The position numbers were made by a program, and so were the translations under genes. Of a stretch of 64,000 nt of DNA, positions 41,179-54,076 are shown piece by piece. This DNA is from Acanthacorydalis orientalis (taxonomy: Eukaryota; Arthropoda; Insecta; Megaloptera; Corydalidae). How positions within the stretch are numbered: the stretch's first letter is position 1; each line of letters begins with the position of its first letter. The notes below the pieces were generated by a model. The model did not search any database. It was not told the DNA's origin and was given only the letters and a program-made list of their open reading frames with translations. The DNA is taken from assembly GCA_034766995.1 (NCBI GenBank), contig CM068319.1, positions 25,786,459-25,850,458 on the forward strand, written 5' to 3'.

Positions 41179-41179
<1 letters not shown>

Positions 41180-41211
<32 letters not shown>

Positions 41212-41253
41212 CACACACACACACCACACACATATATATATATATATATATAC
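41180..41253. repeat. (TA)n(CA)n(TA)n compound repeat
   Basis: TA, then CA units interrupted by two ACCAC slips, then TA again. Confidence 0.95.
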
Positions 41254-41406
41254 ATTCATACACACATTACATACATCATAAAGTAATGTAGGAGTATATC
41301 ATTGCTGTCTCAGTATTATTTCACATTGTATGTTGTCGGTTTAATTATATACACTTTAAATTCTGCTTATTTTTTATTTTTCTAATCAAGTATTGTTTAA
41401 TGTTTA

Positions 41407-41494
41407 TTTAATCCTTTCGGTGCTAAATACTTTCGACGAGTGTGTCGTGTATGCGCGGAATACTCTAATGCATGTGGCACGCCTAGGGTTAAAT
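41407..41494. mobile_element. piggyBac-like miniature element (putative)
   Basis: About 85 bp bounded by TTAA on both sides. The ends are TTAATCCTTTCGGTGCTA on the left and TGGCACGCCTAGGGTTAA on the right, which are imperfect inverted repeats of each other. TTAA target duplication plus CCTTT-type ends are the marks of piggyBac-group elements. No transposase is present, so it would be a non-autonomous derivative. Confidence 0.55.
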
Positions 41495-42084
41495 ACCTTT
41501 TAAACAACGGGTTGGGGCATTTCATGATATCTTTGCAGGTATTTAATCATTAAACTTGCTTTTTCTCTTTATTCCTTTTTTAAGGTTGTCTGCATTCATA
41601 AAACTAATCCCAGAAGTAACTTATAAATAACTGTCGCAAAAAATCTGTTCATCATTCCTTACTTTAATACTTTCAACAGATAAGTACACTGGGCACCTAA
41701 ACACACGTATAGTGTGACTGCAGTGCCCAATTGCGTTCCAGTGAACCAATTACTGGACGTGTTTACAAGCCCATAGTACTGAAAAAAGGGTTAAAAACAG
41801 TACTAAAATATATATTATCTTGTATATCAGGGGTGGATTGGGTGAAGAGTTTTAGAAACCGCAACATGCTGAGCAATTTTGGAAAGAACAATTTATATAA
41901 TTTTGGAAATAGAATATATATGAGTATGAAAAAAAATCTGAAACCTCTTTTATGGCTAAATTAGCAATAGTATATAATACTATGTATTCCCATGTTCAGA
42001 ACAACTAGTTTATGAATTGGTTATTGCTGAATTTAGTTTCACTTTTCTGTAATAGGTAAAATTAATAGTAATGATTATTGTTCA

Positions 42085-42090
<6 letters not shown>

Positions 42091-42147
<57 letters not shown>
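42091..42147. repeat. (TA)n microsatellite
   Basis: TA tract of about 57 bp. Confidence 0.95.
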
Positions 42148-42153
<6 letters not shown>

Positions 42154-43132
42154 CGTTGTTTATTTTGTGATTTGTAAACGATTATTTAAGTGTTGAGTTC
42201 TGAGATCATGATTCATAATATATCGCTGGCAGGTGATTGTATTGGTTGACGGTAAGGTACTACTAATTTGAAGCATTCTACGGAATTTCCAATGTGGTCG
42301 TCTTGTATTTTTGATTAACACAACACCATAAAAATAAAGAAATCATCTTATTAATTACTACCAGTAGCGGATTCAGGGGGAATATTGAGGGTAATGGCAG
42401 CTTAATTTTTTGTATTGATTAAAATATAAAATGTAATCTTATATTTTTAAAAAAATATTATTTCTAACATATTTAAAAAAATAAATACTATATTTACAAA
42501 GAGTAGATAGTGAACAAAAATTATGTGCTATATTTAAATGTAGGAACCAGTAATGAATTATTACAATTGTATAGAATACATTTTGATCAACATTTGTCTT
42601 CTTATATACTAATATTTAAAAAATCACTTTTGTGTTGATCGTTGAAATATTATTCCAACAGATTATTTTCAATTATGGTAATTGACATAATTGAATATCA
42701 AAGAAATAAAGCCTCGAGTACATTCTTCCACTATATTTTTGATCTCAAGTAAATATATTTTATTTGAATTGTAATGCGAATTAATAATATAAAATTATAT
42801 TCATATTTTAATATATCATACAAAAATGACAAATGGTATGACTGATAAATTTATTTCGTACAATTGTTAAATTGATTCAAATATAAAATCACAATGAAAG
42901 ACACCAATGTTGAAAGATAACTTGAAAATAATGTATTTTCATATCATTAATAAAATCTGATCTGTTTTGATGTTTTCATACAAATAAATATAGTGGTAAG
43001 ACAGATTTTATTTCCATTTATTACTCGTAATCACAAACACTAGTATATATCTTTTTTACGATCATCACGCTCTGAGATATTATCTGTTAGCTCTTGTGGT
43101 AAATTGGTATTAATTTGAACATGATTTTGTTC

Positions 43133-43135
<3 letters not shown>

Positions 43136-43208
<73 letters not shown>

Positions 43209-43210
43209 AT
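43136..43210. repeat. Compound (TA)n(GT)n microsatellite
   Basis: About 55 bp of TA followed by about 18 bp of GT. Confidence 0.95.
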
Positions 43211-43349
43211 GTCCTGTGTATATTAATGTATATACAAGTGTATGAATAAACTGATTACTAATTCGTTTGTTATTCAAATATATGGGAAAAAAAGTACGTT
43301 TCTTGTAAATATTGTACACCATTTCGTTTAAGAAACTAAACATAATAGC

Positions 43350-43580
43350 GAACGGTGGTGTCACGATGCGGACATGACAAGGGAAATCAATATACCAGAC
43401 TGCCACTAGGTCCGTCCGGCGCTAGCCTGGACAGCGAACGGGTCACCACCGTCGTCAACACCAACTATCTAACCGACCAACAAACAATCCAACCACCCAT
43501 TCCAAACACCCAACCTTCTGCCTTTACCATTGTTCGTCTCGCCATGACTATACACCCACTGACTGTATTGCGTTGACCAG
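43350..43580. other. GC-rich island of unknown nature
   Basis: About 230 bp at roughly 50% G+C in DNA of about 20% G+C. An open plus-strand frame runs from about 43355 to a TGA at 43576 (no ATG start; Pro/Thr-rich, for example GPSGASLDSERVTTVVN). The minus strand also has a short ATG frame. A possible acceptor (aacataatag) precedes it and a weak donor (CCAG|gtttat) follows at about 43580, so it could be an exon. I recognise no protein family. A lncRNA or leader exon, an exon of the long plus-strand gene, or a recent insertion are all possible. Confidence 0.4.
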
Positions 43581-43820
43581 GTTTATGTATATTACATATT
43601 ATGTTTGTTTAATTCAGTCGTTTAAAAATATACACAAAACGCATGTTTTTGATATTATATTAAATAACATTATACGCTTCACTATATCACCGCTTTAGAT
43701 GGAAGGTGTGAGTTCCCTGTCAACTTCAATTGTTGTGTTCTTTAAATTTACGAGTTTGTCGCTCGTTTGTAATTTACAATAATGGAAAATAAATGGTTAC
43801 TCTTTTTTATTTCAGTGTAG

Positions 43821-43888
43821 TTATATATATGTATGTATGTATATATATGTATGTATGTATATATATAATTATATATATATATATATAT
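43821..43888. repeat. TATG/TA imperfect repeat
   Basis: Alternating TATA and TGTATG units followed by a TA tract. Confidence 0.9.
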
Positions 43889-45007
43889 AATTTGGTTCAC
43901 CATTATGTTATCAAAACAAAAAAATACATGCAATAATGAAATTATCTGTATAGTGCATATCTTGAATTTAATTATTTATAGTATTTCACTATTAGTGAAG
44001 TTATTTTACCAATATAAACATTTTTTAATAGTGTTGTATTAAAAATATTTTTATATATATATATATATATATTTAATTGAACGATTTTAACTAGTGAATC
44101 ATTCTAAACTGGAATTTATTTTATCTTTCCGAAATACTAGGATGATGTATTAAGTTATTCTTGGTTGAATGAATTAAGAAGAAATCCAGTTTCAACTTAT
44201 TATTGTTGATCTTGGGATCGAGTATAGTATATTTTCGGTTATTATAATCAACGATAATTGGAACTCTGCATATTTTAAGCTAGTGTGATTTTGAGTTGTA
44301 ATTATTTGTTTTGATCACAATATTTGCAATGTTATCATGGTAGTAAAACGACTGCACTTGACTGAACGGTTTTCTGTAATGTAGTTAAACTTGATCTTCA
44401 ATGTCAAACCAAATCAGCGCTGTATTACTGATTGAATTTTCATAAATGAATTTTTCACTCTCCGGCAAACCACAAAAGTTCTAATTTAAACGTTCAACAA
44501 TTGCTTATTGATTCTTTTCAATTGTTACTTATATGAATTTTGATAGTGTTGTCAAACGTCAAAACATGCAACCTTGTCTCACAGCGCTCTAAGGATGTCG
44601 TCGCTGTCGAAATATGCATAAGTAATAATCAAGAAGGCCTACTGACTAGTTTTTAAAACTAGTTCATGATTCCTTTGTGTTATTTATTATTTATTTCTGA
44701 TAAATTCCGTTTTAGTGACGATTAGAATAATTTTGTTATGGTTATATTTGAGAAACAAAGATAAGCTCAAAAAATAACCTCAAACGAAAAAATAGACTCG
44801 TGGTTTCTAAGGCATTGTATTTTAAGTCATGTATCAAGAATTTCCTCAGATGAAATATTAAATAGATGGTAAATGCATTTTTAGTATTCGAAATAATCCT
44901 ATGAATCTAAAATAACTTTTGATAAATTATTGATGAGGTCCTTTGTTGTGAAGTATGTGCATATTCCATAATTTTTATTTACACGAATTAACTTTTATAT
45001 AGTCCTA

Positions 45008-45491
45008 TCTTTCTATATATAAAAATTAATTCCATCCTAAAATTTTCATAAACATTTTTTTTTATTTTTCGTGCAGACCACCTCCTCAACGCCGCTCCCC
45101 CACTGTACTCAACAGGTAGCGCTTTAACCATTTCCATTCTCTATTATCAATGATTGGTTGATAGATACGCGTGGTCTTTGTTCCGATTGGTTGGCATCGG
45201 TCACACTCTCTCACGGTGTACAACGAAAGAGCTGTATACGATTTCAATATAAAACTTCCCTTTCAATATAAATATTCCCTGCAGCTTCAGAGTAAAAAAT
45301 TTTTTTACACATTTAAACATTGTATTTTGTTGTTATAATTTTTATAATCTTTTCTAATAAAAATTTTATGATTTACATTTTACGCAGATTATTTGTTCGT
45401 ATAATTTGTTAATTTCGGTTATTTGTTAGAAGAGAGCGAGCGAAGCCTCCCAGGGGTCAGGGTCGTAGTGAATAGGGAGTAGAGCCCCTGA
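45008..45491 (+). mobile_element. Interspersed repeat copy A (0.48 kb, Helitron-like ends?)
   Basis: This stretch is homologous along its whole length to the reverse complement of 54077-54579. Both start TCTTTCTATATATAAAA and share internal blocks such as ATCAATGATTGGTTGAT and ACATTTTACG(C/T)AGATTATTTG. Both end with AGAAGAGAGCGA followed by a GC-rich tail. In this copy the tail can form a 7-bp stem (GTCAGGG and CCCTGAC) just before a terminal CTGA. A 5' TC, a 3' hairpin and CTRR are Helitron features, but the second copy does not keep CTRR, so the class is uncertain. It has no coding capacity. Confidence 0.7.
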
Positions 45492-45734
45492 CTTTTAAAT
45501 GAAATATTGTTATTTGAAATATATTTTAGGTTAAATTAAAAATTTAATATGAAACTTTCTTTTTAATGATACTTCTCGAATGAAATGTCCTCATATCTAT
45601 TTTTATCTTATTTCGATAAAAGAGTATTAATTTCAGTAATAAAATCTTTTTTGTTTTTAAAGAAGAGACTATTAAATATTTTGTAAAGTCAAGTGTATGA
45701 TAAACTATTTTTTATTGTATATTTTATTGATTGC

Positions 45735-45738
<4 letters not shown>

Positions 45739-45788
<50 letters not shown>
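45739..45788. repeat. (TA)n microsatellite
   Basis: TA tract of about 50 bp. Confidence 0.95.
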
Positions 45789-45792
<4 letters not shown>

Positions 45793-46489
45793 CGTACATT
45801 TTAAATAAATACTATTTAATCGATATATAAACGCATGAGCTCACCATACATACATCATATAAAATCTTAATCTCAGTTCCCGTTATATGTAAATGAAATC
45901 CAAACAATTATGTACTGCTTTCTTGATATACCTTGAACGAGCTTTACACGTGTTGGTTCATCGATAGGTGAATGCGCAGGTCTGCAAAAATCTTTTATTT
46001 TGTTCAAACAACTTACTGAGCAATAGGAAGTAATTTATACATGTCCGCATGCGATGTTGGCGCGATTGAGTCGACTGAATCATCGGATATTCAGAATGTT
46101 AAATGATGTGAAGATATATAATGTTTATGTTGGATAGTTTTAGTTAAAACGAATTCGTATTTCGAAAAACTGATTAGTATGATTAATTCTTTTAAGAAAT
46201 TCAAAATTTTAAAATATGGTTTAAAATAAAATAAATGAAGATTATGAAAATTCGCTTTTGCAATTTAATATATTTGAAAAAAAAAAGATTTTGTAAAAAG
46301 AAGTAATGGAAATTGTTATAAAAATATTTTAATATTTTTTTTTCATATATTTCTGCTATTCTTGCTAACAGCTCATTTAAAAATGATGACACCAACTGCT
46401 CCAAGTTTGTTGGTATTTATCTAGGAAAATTTTAAATGTTGAAAATAAAATTTTAATTTGTGTGTTATCGTTCTGTGGAAATCCTGGAG

Positions 46490-46660
46490 GCCACGTATGA
46501 TTTCATTTCTTCTACGACCGATTTAAGCTTTCGTTATTTTTAGGTAGGATTTGATCTGAGTTCAAAATTTACCCAAAATGACAAATATCGAAACTGATCT
46601 TAGAAGACACGAACTCATACATGGTCTCCAGAATTCGCGCAAATCGTTCATGAACAACAG
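46490..46660 (+). repeat. Interspersed repeat family 2, copy 1
   Basis: About 170 bp resembling 62650-62825 in the same orientation. Shared blocks are TTCAAAATTTA, a TCGAA(A/C)C(T/G)G core and AATT(C/T)GC(G/A)CAA(A/G)TCG. It is strongly diverged, so this is an old repeat. The class is unknown. Confidence 0.6.
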
Positions 46661-47338
46661 GTTCATTGGAAAACAATACCATAAAATATGTCTTTCTAGT
46701 GATAATATTTGATATTCTTTACTTTTTTTATATACAAGTAGACATACAAACTAGATATTTAAGTAAAGTAATATTTGTTTATGATTGCGTTTAATTACAA
46801 AATATATTAATTATTCTTACTTAACTTATTAACTGTTTATTTTAATCATTGATGTATTGACTTTATAACGTAGAGATACACATATCTAAGAATAAATATT
46901 TGTTTGTATTTGTATTATGAAAAAAGTATTTACTTAAAAAAGAAATGTATTGAATTTCAGTAATATTTAAATGTTTATCATTTGATACAGAATCGGCTCT
47001 TGTATACGAACGTATCAAATTAGAATTTAACATTGGCTGTATGAGTAGGATTTCGTTTATAAGTACACATGTTTATAAATATTTTTTAATATCTCCATAA
47101 ATTTCATATTTAACATTTGTATTACTTGCACAAATTACTGATTAAACATTGTATCAACCGAATGTATTTTAATGTTTAGAAATTATCTGTTTTTCAACCT
47201 ATTTTGTGGTCAGGGATTATTGAATTAATTTGGAAAAATTCTCAGAATAAATTATTGAACAAAATCAAAATTTTCATTTTTTACTTCCGTATACTTTTTT
47301 TAGTTCTGTTCTTTCATATGTGTGTATTATTTCTTTGT

Positions 47339-47402
47339 ATCTAAACATCTGAAAATATACTGTCGTTTAATATTTGTTATAATATTTATGCATGTATGTA
47401 TG

Positions 47403-47463
<61 letters not shown>

Positions 47464-47497
47464 TATTAAACGACCGTGCATTTTCAGATGTTTAGAT
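47339..47497. mobile_element. TIR element with a TA-microsatellite core (MITE-like)
   Basis: The left arm 47339-47372 and right arm 47464-47497 are inverted repeats of 34 bp with three mismatches (ATCTAAACATCTGAAAAT at the outer ends). Weaker similarity continues outward with a short indel. The 91 bp between are TATG and TA repeats. No coding capacity. Confidence 0.75.
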
Positions 47498-47835
47498 TTA
47501 TCTACAAAAGAAATTATACATTGTATATATACGTATACGTATGTTGCATATGTGTGGTTTTGTATATGTGATGTGTGGTTTTTTGTGCACGTTTGGAGAG
47601 GAAAGAGGTAGGTTACTTTTAAAGTGTGATTTATTTCTATATCAAAAACCAAAAAAATTTTTTCCTCAGTTAGTGTTTGAGATAAACTTCCTAGTATGTG
47701 GAAAAATATGTCTTTTTAAAAAACATCAGTCTATTTCAATAATTCGTAAATGTAAAAAAGTGGTCTTTTTATATTATTTAATTATAAGTTGTGTGGAAAC
47801 AAGTAATGTTATTGCATCAAACCCAGTTCAGCGGG

Positions 47836-47972
<137 letters not shown>

Positions 47973-48312
47973 AGTAAATTTAGTATAATTATTGCATAAG
48001 AAAGGAAATAGATTAATGAAAGTATAAACACGTAAGCGGTAAGAACGCAGTCCATGTATAATTTTAATCAGTAAATCAGTAATGTTTTTTTAATATTTGA
48101 TAAATACGTTTTTTGTCTATAAACGAAAGGTTGAATTGAGAACCGTAAATAAACAGAAAGCGTTACTGTTTAATGTCGTATACATACGTGCAATACGATT
48201 CATCCAAAATAATTTTTATGCTTACCTTTAAATGAAACCATTATTATGTAAATTTATATTATTTTAAAATATTTCTTTTGTAATTAAATATAATTTATTG
48301 ATTTCTCTCTCT

Positions 48313-48316
<4 letters not shown>

Positions 48317-48379
<63 letters not shown>
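48317..48379. repeat. (TA)n microsatellite
   Basis: TA tract of about 62 bp preceded by a short CT tract. Confidence 0.95.
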
Positions 48380-48380
<1 letters not shown>

Positions 48381-49441
48381 AACACTTTCCATTTATTGAA
48401 AGATCTTTGATATGTCTTTCTTTGTTTTTATTTTAAAAAAAATAGTTTAAAAATCAATAATTTAAATTGTTTAAATGTATCAGTACCCCGAAAACCTGAA
48501 TGTCTTTATTTAAACTTTGTAATATTACATTGCATTAATATATATTTATGTTTTACTAATATATATGTTTAAGTTATTATCCTTAGAGCTCAGATATAAA
48601 AAAATAAATAGCTTTTCTTTGCCTATGCTTTGATTAATTTAAGTCTGAGTTATTGACTCTTTAGTAAAAAGCTAATTCTTTCGAACACTTGTTAAAATAA
48701 TATATTCTAAGATAAATACATTTAATATATACATTGAATTCTAAGATAATACATTTAAACTTTTTTTAATTTATTAAGATATTGGAAAATATTTGTATTT
48801 TTTTTTATATTATCAATTCAGCCACATTGTTTCTTATTCTAAGCGTTGTTTGTTTGGAATTTAATTTATATTATTTTATTTATAAAATCTAAATATTTGA
48901 GATGTATGTTATGTTTAGATTTTTCATCATAGTTTTGTACATTTTTGTATAGATACTACCCTTTAATTCAGTGGATTGTAAATGAATTTTGGATGCATCT
49001 GTAAGGATTGATGGTGTGTGCGGTTAGTCCGTGATAAAATTATATTTTTCATTTAGAAATTTTTTTTATATTTAAAAAAAATATGTAAAGAAGTAACTAA
49101 GTTAACAAATATTTTATATATACTATACCTGAATTGTATCACAAAATGTCAAATTAAGATATATTTAGTCATATTGTTTGCATTAATATGTTGTTTTTAA
49201 TCTTTACTTTTATTTTAATTTAAATTTTTGCGTATTTTTGTATTCAATATTATCGTCAATTATCTACTAATGTTTATTATATATAAATATGTGTATATGA
49301 ATATAATTTAAAAGTAAACGAAGGTTACAATATCAGAGTGCTCTTATTTATTTTATTGTCATAGGGGGTGATCAAAAGAGTGTGATCAGTTGTTTGTTTT
49401 ACAGTAAGGTCCACGTTTAATGCTACTTTATTTTATTTCAG

Positions 49442-49541
49442 GACGATCGAGGCGTCTTGCAAGAATATACAGAACTTTAATAAAATGTCAAATTAATGCC
49501 TGGCGTAGCCGAAAGGATACCTGCGGCTTTTGGATCCTTAG
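49442..49541 (+). CDS. Putative start exon of an unrecognised gene
   Basis: A 100-bp exon with strong borders: acceptor ttttatttcag before 49442 and donor G|GTGAGT at 49541/49542. It is clearly GC-richer than its surroundings. ATG at 49496 opens MPGVAERIPAAFGSL plus one base of the next codon. A three-codon upstream ORF (ATG at 49485, stop TAA at 49494-49496) ends exactly on the A of this start codon, so initiation may depend on reinitiation. The upstream 54 nt would be 5' UTR joined to a leader exon, possibly the one at 25602. I do not recognise the protein. The next coding exon must supply two bases first, and none fits convincingly before the window ends. Confidence 0.55.
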
Positions 49542-50306
49542 GTGAGTCCCAAGAAACTTATTTTCTTAAATAAAACATTGATTAAAATTAAACCTGATTT
49601 ATTTGTTATAAGTGTGAATATTATATAAGTTTGAAAGTGTTTTGAATGCGTTGTTATAGATAATTGTAAAAAATAGTGTAGAAATAACACCAAATAAAAA
49701 CCTTGTTATAACTGCAGGGCTCGTACCCGAGAAACTGCTCGATATTTTTTAGATATTATGTTAATTCCGTCGTGTTTCTAAAACGTTACATTTATAGTCA
49801 AATTTTAATTAACTCATCGACGATAAGAAAAAAAATCCTATGCTTATTAATTGAGAGAAAATAATTAGATTTCATGTTAGTACATCTCTGGTAATGAAAA
49901 CATTATATTAATCGATGTTGAATTGTAGGGATGATGATACAATATAAATAATAAATCATAAACTCGCTCGGAATTCGACCACGCAGTATCGGAAGTTTTC
50001 GCTAGCCTTGATATAAAGGTTGTACGGGGATAAATGTTTCCACCCATTATTTTCAACGAGAGATTATTTATACTCGATGCTCGTTCGTTAAAAATTCACT
50101 ACCTACCCTCCTAGTATACACATATTATTTGCCTCGCATAACCAAATGGTACTGTGAATTTATACTTAATTACTCTGCCGTACAATATTGTTAAAAATAA
50201 TCGTTCATTTGTAATCTTTGATTTTATTTGTTTTCATTATTTTTAATTATAGTTAGTATCAATTACTTTTTTTACTTGTATATATGTATGTACATGTATA
50301 AAAATA

Positions 50307-50361
<55 letters not shown>

Positions 50362-51320
50362 TAATTAAATCATTTGAAAACAGAATCAACAATAAATATA
50401 TAAAATCTGTTTGCATAAAAAATAAATTGCTGATATTCATTATTATACTTATTTTAAATCATCAACAAACTATTTATCATAAGAGGTGTGTTGGCAGGTT
50501 CTGGACATATGGTTATTTTTTACCAAGTTTATTTTTCTTTGATTTCGTAGTGCGATTTTTAATAGTAATTTTTATTTTATACGCGTAGCCAACGGCCATC
50601 TTCTTTTAATTCACTTTAATTGATATGTTATACTGAATTTTTCATATTTTTTTTTTAAACTATGACATAGTTTCAGAGTGGATTTCCGGAAATTCTTTCT
50701 TTATTTTAGGCCGTTGAAATAGCTGCTTGTATTTATTTTTCAAAGAACGATTAGTAATTTTTATAAAAATGTTATTATTGAAATTGTTGTCCAGAATACA
50801 GAAATACTTTACAGATTATTTATGTTTTGTTTAAGTAATTGCCAGAATTTTGAATTTATCACACATAATTATATTTCAAGATTAGATAATTGCCATGTAT
50901 TCTGCGAAAAAATATGATTATATTTTGATAATACTGAATATCATTATTTTATTTACCGATAACGCATTGATATAATCAGATAGACATTTGTAGTGATGAT
51001 AAAATTTGAGTCTAATGAATTAAATTTAATGCAGTAAAACTCTGTTTTAGCTGACATTGTAGACGAACCATATTCCCTCTTTTAATCATAATATGTTGGA
51101 GATTTTTTTTAAATTACTGTAGCTATTACTTGTTGTATCAGTGATAAGTAAATTCCATGTAGATATTTTTATCTGTACAAATCCCAGTAATATGATCGTA
51201 AATGATATTTAAAATATAACGAATAATTGTAAAACTTGAATAAAACATCTGTAAATATCTAGAAACAGTATAAATATATTTATTACTTTATTTAACATGA
51301 ATCAAAATAATCATATAGAC

Positions 51321-51368
<48 letters not shown>

Positions 51369-53000
51369 TATTTTATTCAGTATTATTTGTCGGTTAACAG
51401 CTAAGTGTTCTAAAAATGGTGCGAGGAGAGAGAATACCGCTAATAGAAAAAGAATTAAGTTTTTAGTGAACACCAAATTTACTAAGTATATCCACGAAAT
51501 GAGCTTGTTATAAACGTTTATTTTTATATCATATTTGACAGAAATTGACACGAATCAAAATCTGTTTACACATTTGTTCGTTATAGGCATTTCACATTTT
51601 ATCGTAATATCCGTTCTCACCTTCACTGAATTCGAAATGAATATTTTTAAGTTTTAGCGTGTTTCAGTGCAAAATATTGTTTTAAAGTAATCATGTAACT
51701 TTTTTGCATTCATTATCTATATCAAATAAAAATAATAATTTGTTATAATCAAAACAGGCGTATTTTATTAATTAATATAATAATTATATACGAAATTAGT
51801 ATTCGGTTTATTAGTTTTTATTTTTTGCAGTAATTCAAAAAAAACATTTAAAATTGTTAGAAATTAATAGTTTTTATATTTGTTTTCTTAATACATTGAA
51901 ACAAAAAATAGCCTCGTAATAAATACTGCTTTTTTTGGAAACTCGTCTATTGTATAAATAATAATGATACCTTATTTATAAATATAATGTTCCATATATA
52001 TTTTAGAGTCATGTTTATGACTAATATGTATATGTGTAATCAACCTTATGGAAAAATCAGGTGTTATAATTATAAAACGGATTTCTCAGAATTGATTTCA
52101 TCAACGGTTCTCGTAATTATACCTTCAATCAGCCATTATTTTATTATAAAACGATATAGTATATTAACTTCCTTACGAGTTAAGTTTGTTTCAAGAAATA
52201 TTTTGAAATGATATATAGGAACTTGAATAAGCAATTTAAACCGAATGTTATTCTGTTTATGTATAAAATCACGTTAAAAAAGAAAATTATTTCAAATTTG
52301 TTTACAAGAAATGTTTTGAAATAACATTTAAGAATTTCGAATAAGCATTCTAAACCAACTTCTGTTATTCTATTAATTTATAAATAAAAATTCTTATTAA
52401 AAATGAAGTATTTCACAATGAAAAGATATAACTAAATGAAAAGTCTGAATATTATTATTCTACTTTATTTCAGCTTTTATTAAAGTTAGTATACATTGTC
52501 ATCACTTGAGAAAGTCTAAAACAGTTTTAAAAACATTGTGTACTTAACAAAACTGGCTTGTTATATACTTTGTTTCAATTTTTATAGCTTTACGTAGGAC
52601 GAGATTATTAAAAAAAGAATTAACTAAACGCGGTTGCCAGTATATGAAAAATATAGATAAAAGTGTTTATTTAAACATGAATTTGCGTATTGTTTTTGAA
52701 AATAATTTTACTAATATAATGAAAAATTCAAAACTGTATTGCAAAATCTTTTTTTAATTTTATTCCTTAATATTATGAGAACATTGTTTAATATGTAAAA
52801 GCACAGACATTGTTATTTATTGAAAAATTACAAGTCTTATTGTAATTAGATATTTTTTCATGTTAGGTGCACTTATATTTTTAACATTTTTTATACTTAT
52901 ATTTTAATATTAATTGTTTGTTGTTTTGTACAAAGAGTTTTTTTTTGTTTTTGTGTTTGGATTTTAATCGAATCAGCGTCGCATTTGTTCAGTGACAGAA
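49542..53000. other. Presumed intron, non-coding
   Basis: AT-rich DNA after the donor at 49542, with TA tracts at 50310-50357 and 51324-51361. No exon with coherent coding signal found. Confidence 0.4.
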
Positions 53001-53142
53001 CTTCGTAATTGTCTTAATGTGTATGACAAAGTATTGTATATAATAATAGGGGATAATTTGAAGATTGGATATATAAAATTTTTCCGTAAACATTCATTTT
53101 CTATAAAAAAGGCACCGAATTAATTTGCACATCTAATATAGC
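53000..53142 (+). mobile_element. Mariner 3'-end relic
   Basis: The end GGCACCGAATTAATTTGCAC (from about 53111) and the AAACATTCATTTTCTATAAA just before it match the reverse complement of the terminus of the mariner at 35406. The preceding bases read, with several stops, like the C-terminal transposase pattern G-[TI]-x-x-L-x-x-x-x-x-x-V-x-N-x-G. The left part of the element is not recognisable. Confidence 0.65.
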
Positions 53143-53430
53143 AATCTGCATCGTATTTCTATATTCAGTTTTCATAATGTCCTATCGTTTTAATGTGGTT
53201 TTTAGACTTCTCTTTGACCCCTAACAATTCTGATATCCTCACTCAGTTTTCAAGCGATCTTTTTTCTTTTCTTCGTTTTGGAAAGGCACACAGTTTTAAT
53301 TTTTTGTATTCTCTTTGAATATCCATTGTTTATGTTTATAGTATTTCAATTGTTTAAATATACATTTATTTATTGAAACACTGTTGTGAAAATATCGAAA
53401 TAAATTACTAATTGAAGTGATCGGTGCTAG

Positions 53431-53433
<3 letters not shown>

Positions 53434-53488
<55 letters not shown>
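53434..53488. repeat. (TA)n microsatellite
   Basis: TA tract of about 55 bp. Confidence 0.95.
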
Positions 53489-53491
<3 letters not shown>

Positions 53492-53737
53492 GTATGTAAA
53501 CACACAGTAGAAATAACTGCATCCACTTGAATGTTAGTTATTCATGCTATTTTTTGAAATAATCGAATACAATGTACCTCGAAATGTATTTTATTACACC
53601 GTATATAACAATAGTTTAAAGAAAATTCGTTATGAGCAACATTGCAATTTGTACAGCTCATTTATATATTGTCGGCGAATGGTTTATTTGAAATAAACAG
53701 GCTATCACAAGACATCGTGTTAGGAGCGATTGTATAG

Positions 53738-53860
53738 GCATCCCAAAAGCGTTCAGACGCTTCGAATCATGTTCGTTGGCAGTCCATGTGGAATTTAGCG
53801 CAGGTATGTAACAACGGCATCAACAGTGCTTTTCGGTTATACACTGTTACACGTTCCGGG
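53738..53860. mobile_element. Tc1-type terminal remnant (putative)
   Basis: The sequence GCATCCCAAAAGCGTTCAGA at about 53738 matches, in reverse complement, the common Tc1-like ending (C-x-A-A-C-G-C-T-T-T-T-G-G-G-A-T). The adjacent 100 bp are GC-richer than the flanks, but only broken frames are seen. Without a partner terminus this is a weak call. Confidence 0.35.
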
Positions 53861-54076
53861 AGAATGAAATCTCTTTTTTTTATGTACATTTCAGCGTTCT
53901 GTGAAGCTGAATTCACGATATTGAAATTATTGTAATTACATTTATTTAATATTTTACGATTTAATAAATACATCTCAGTAATAAATACGGTCTCGATGCT
54001 TTATTGGAAAATAAATAAAAGGAAATATGGATTATAACTTTTTACGTAAGGAATATGAGTTCATTTTTTATTTATA

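Larger units (their letters stand above)
36043..43350. other. Repeat-rich non-coding DNA
   Basis: No coding signal that I can support. Notable items are a TATA-like box at 39157-39165 in a GC-richer block (38870-39300), an 8-12 bp inverted repeat pair at 38181/38286, a CA/TA compound repeat at 41180-41253, a TTAA-flanked mini-element at 41407-41494, and many TA microsatellites. Confidence 0.5.
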
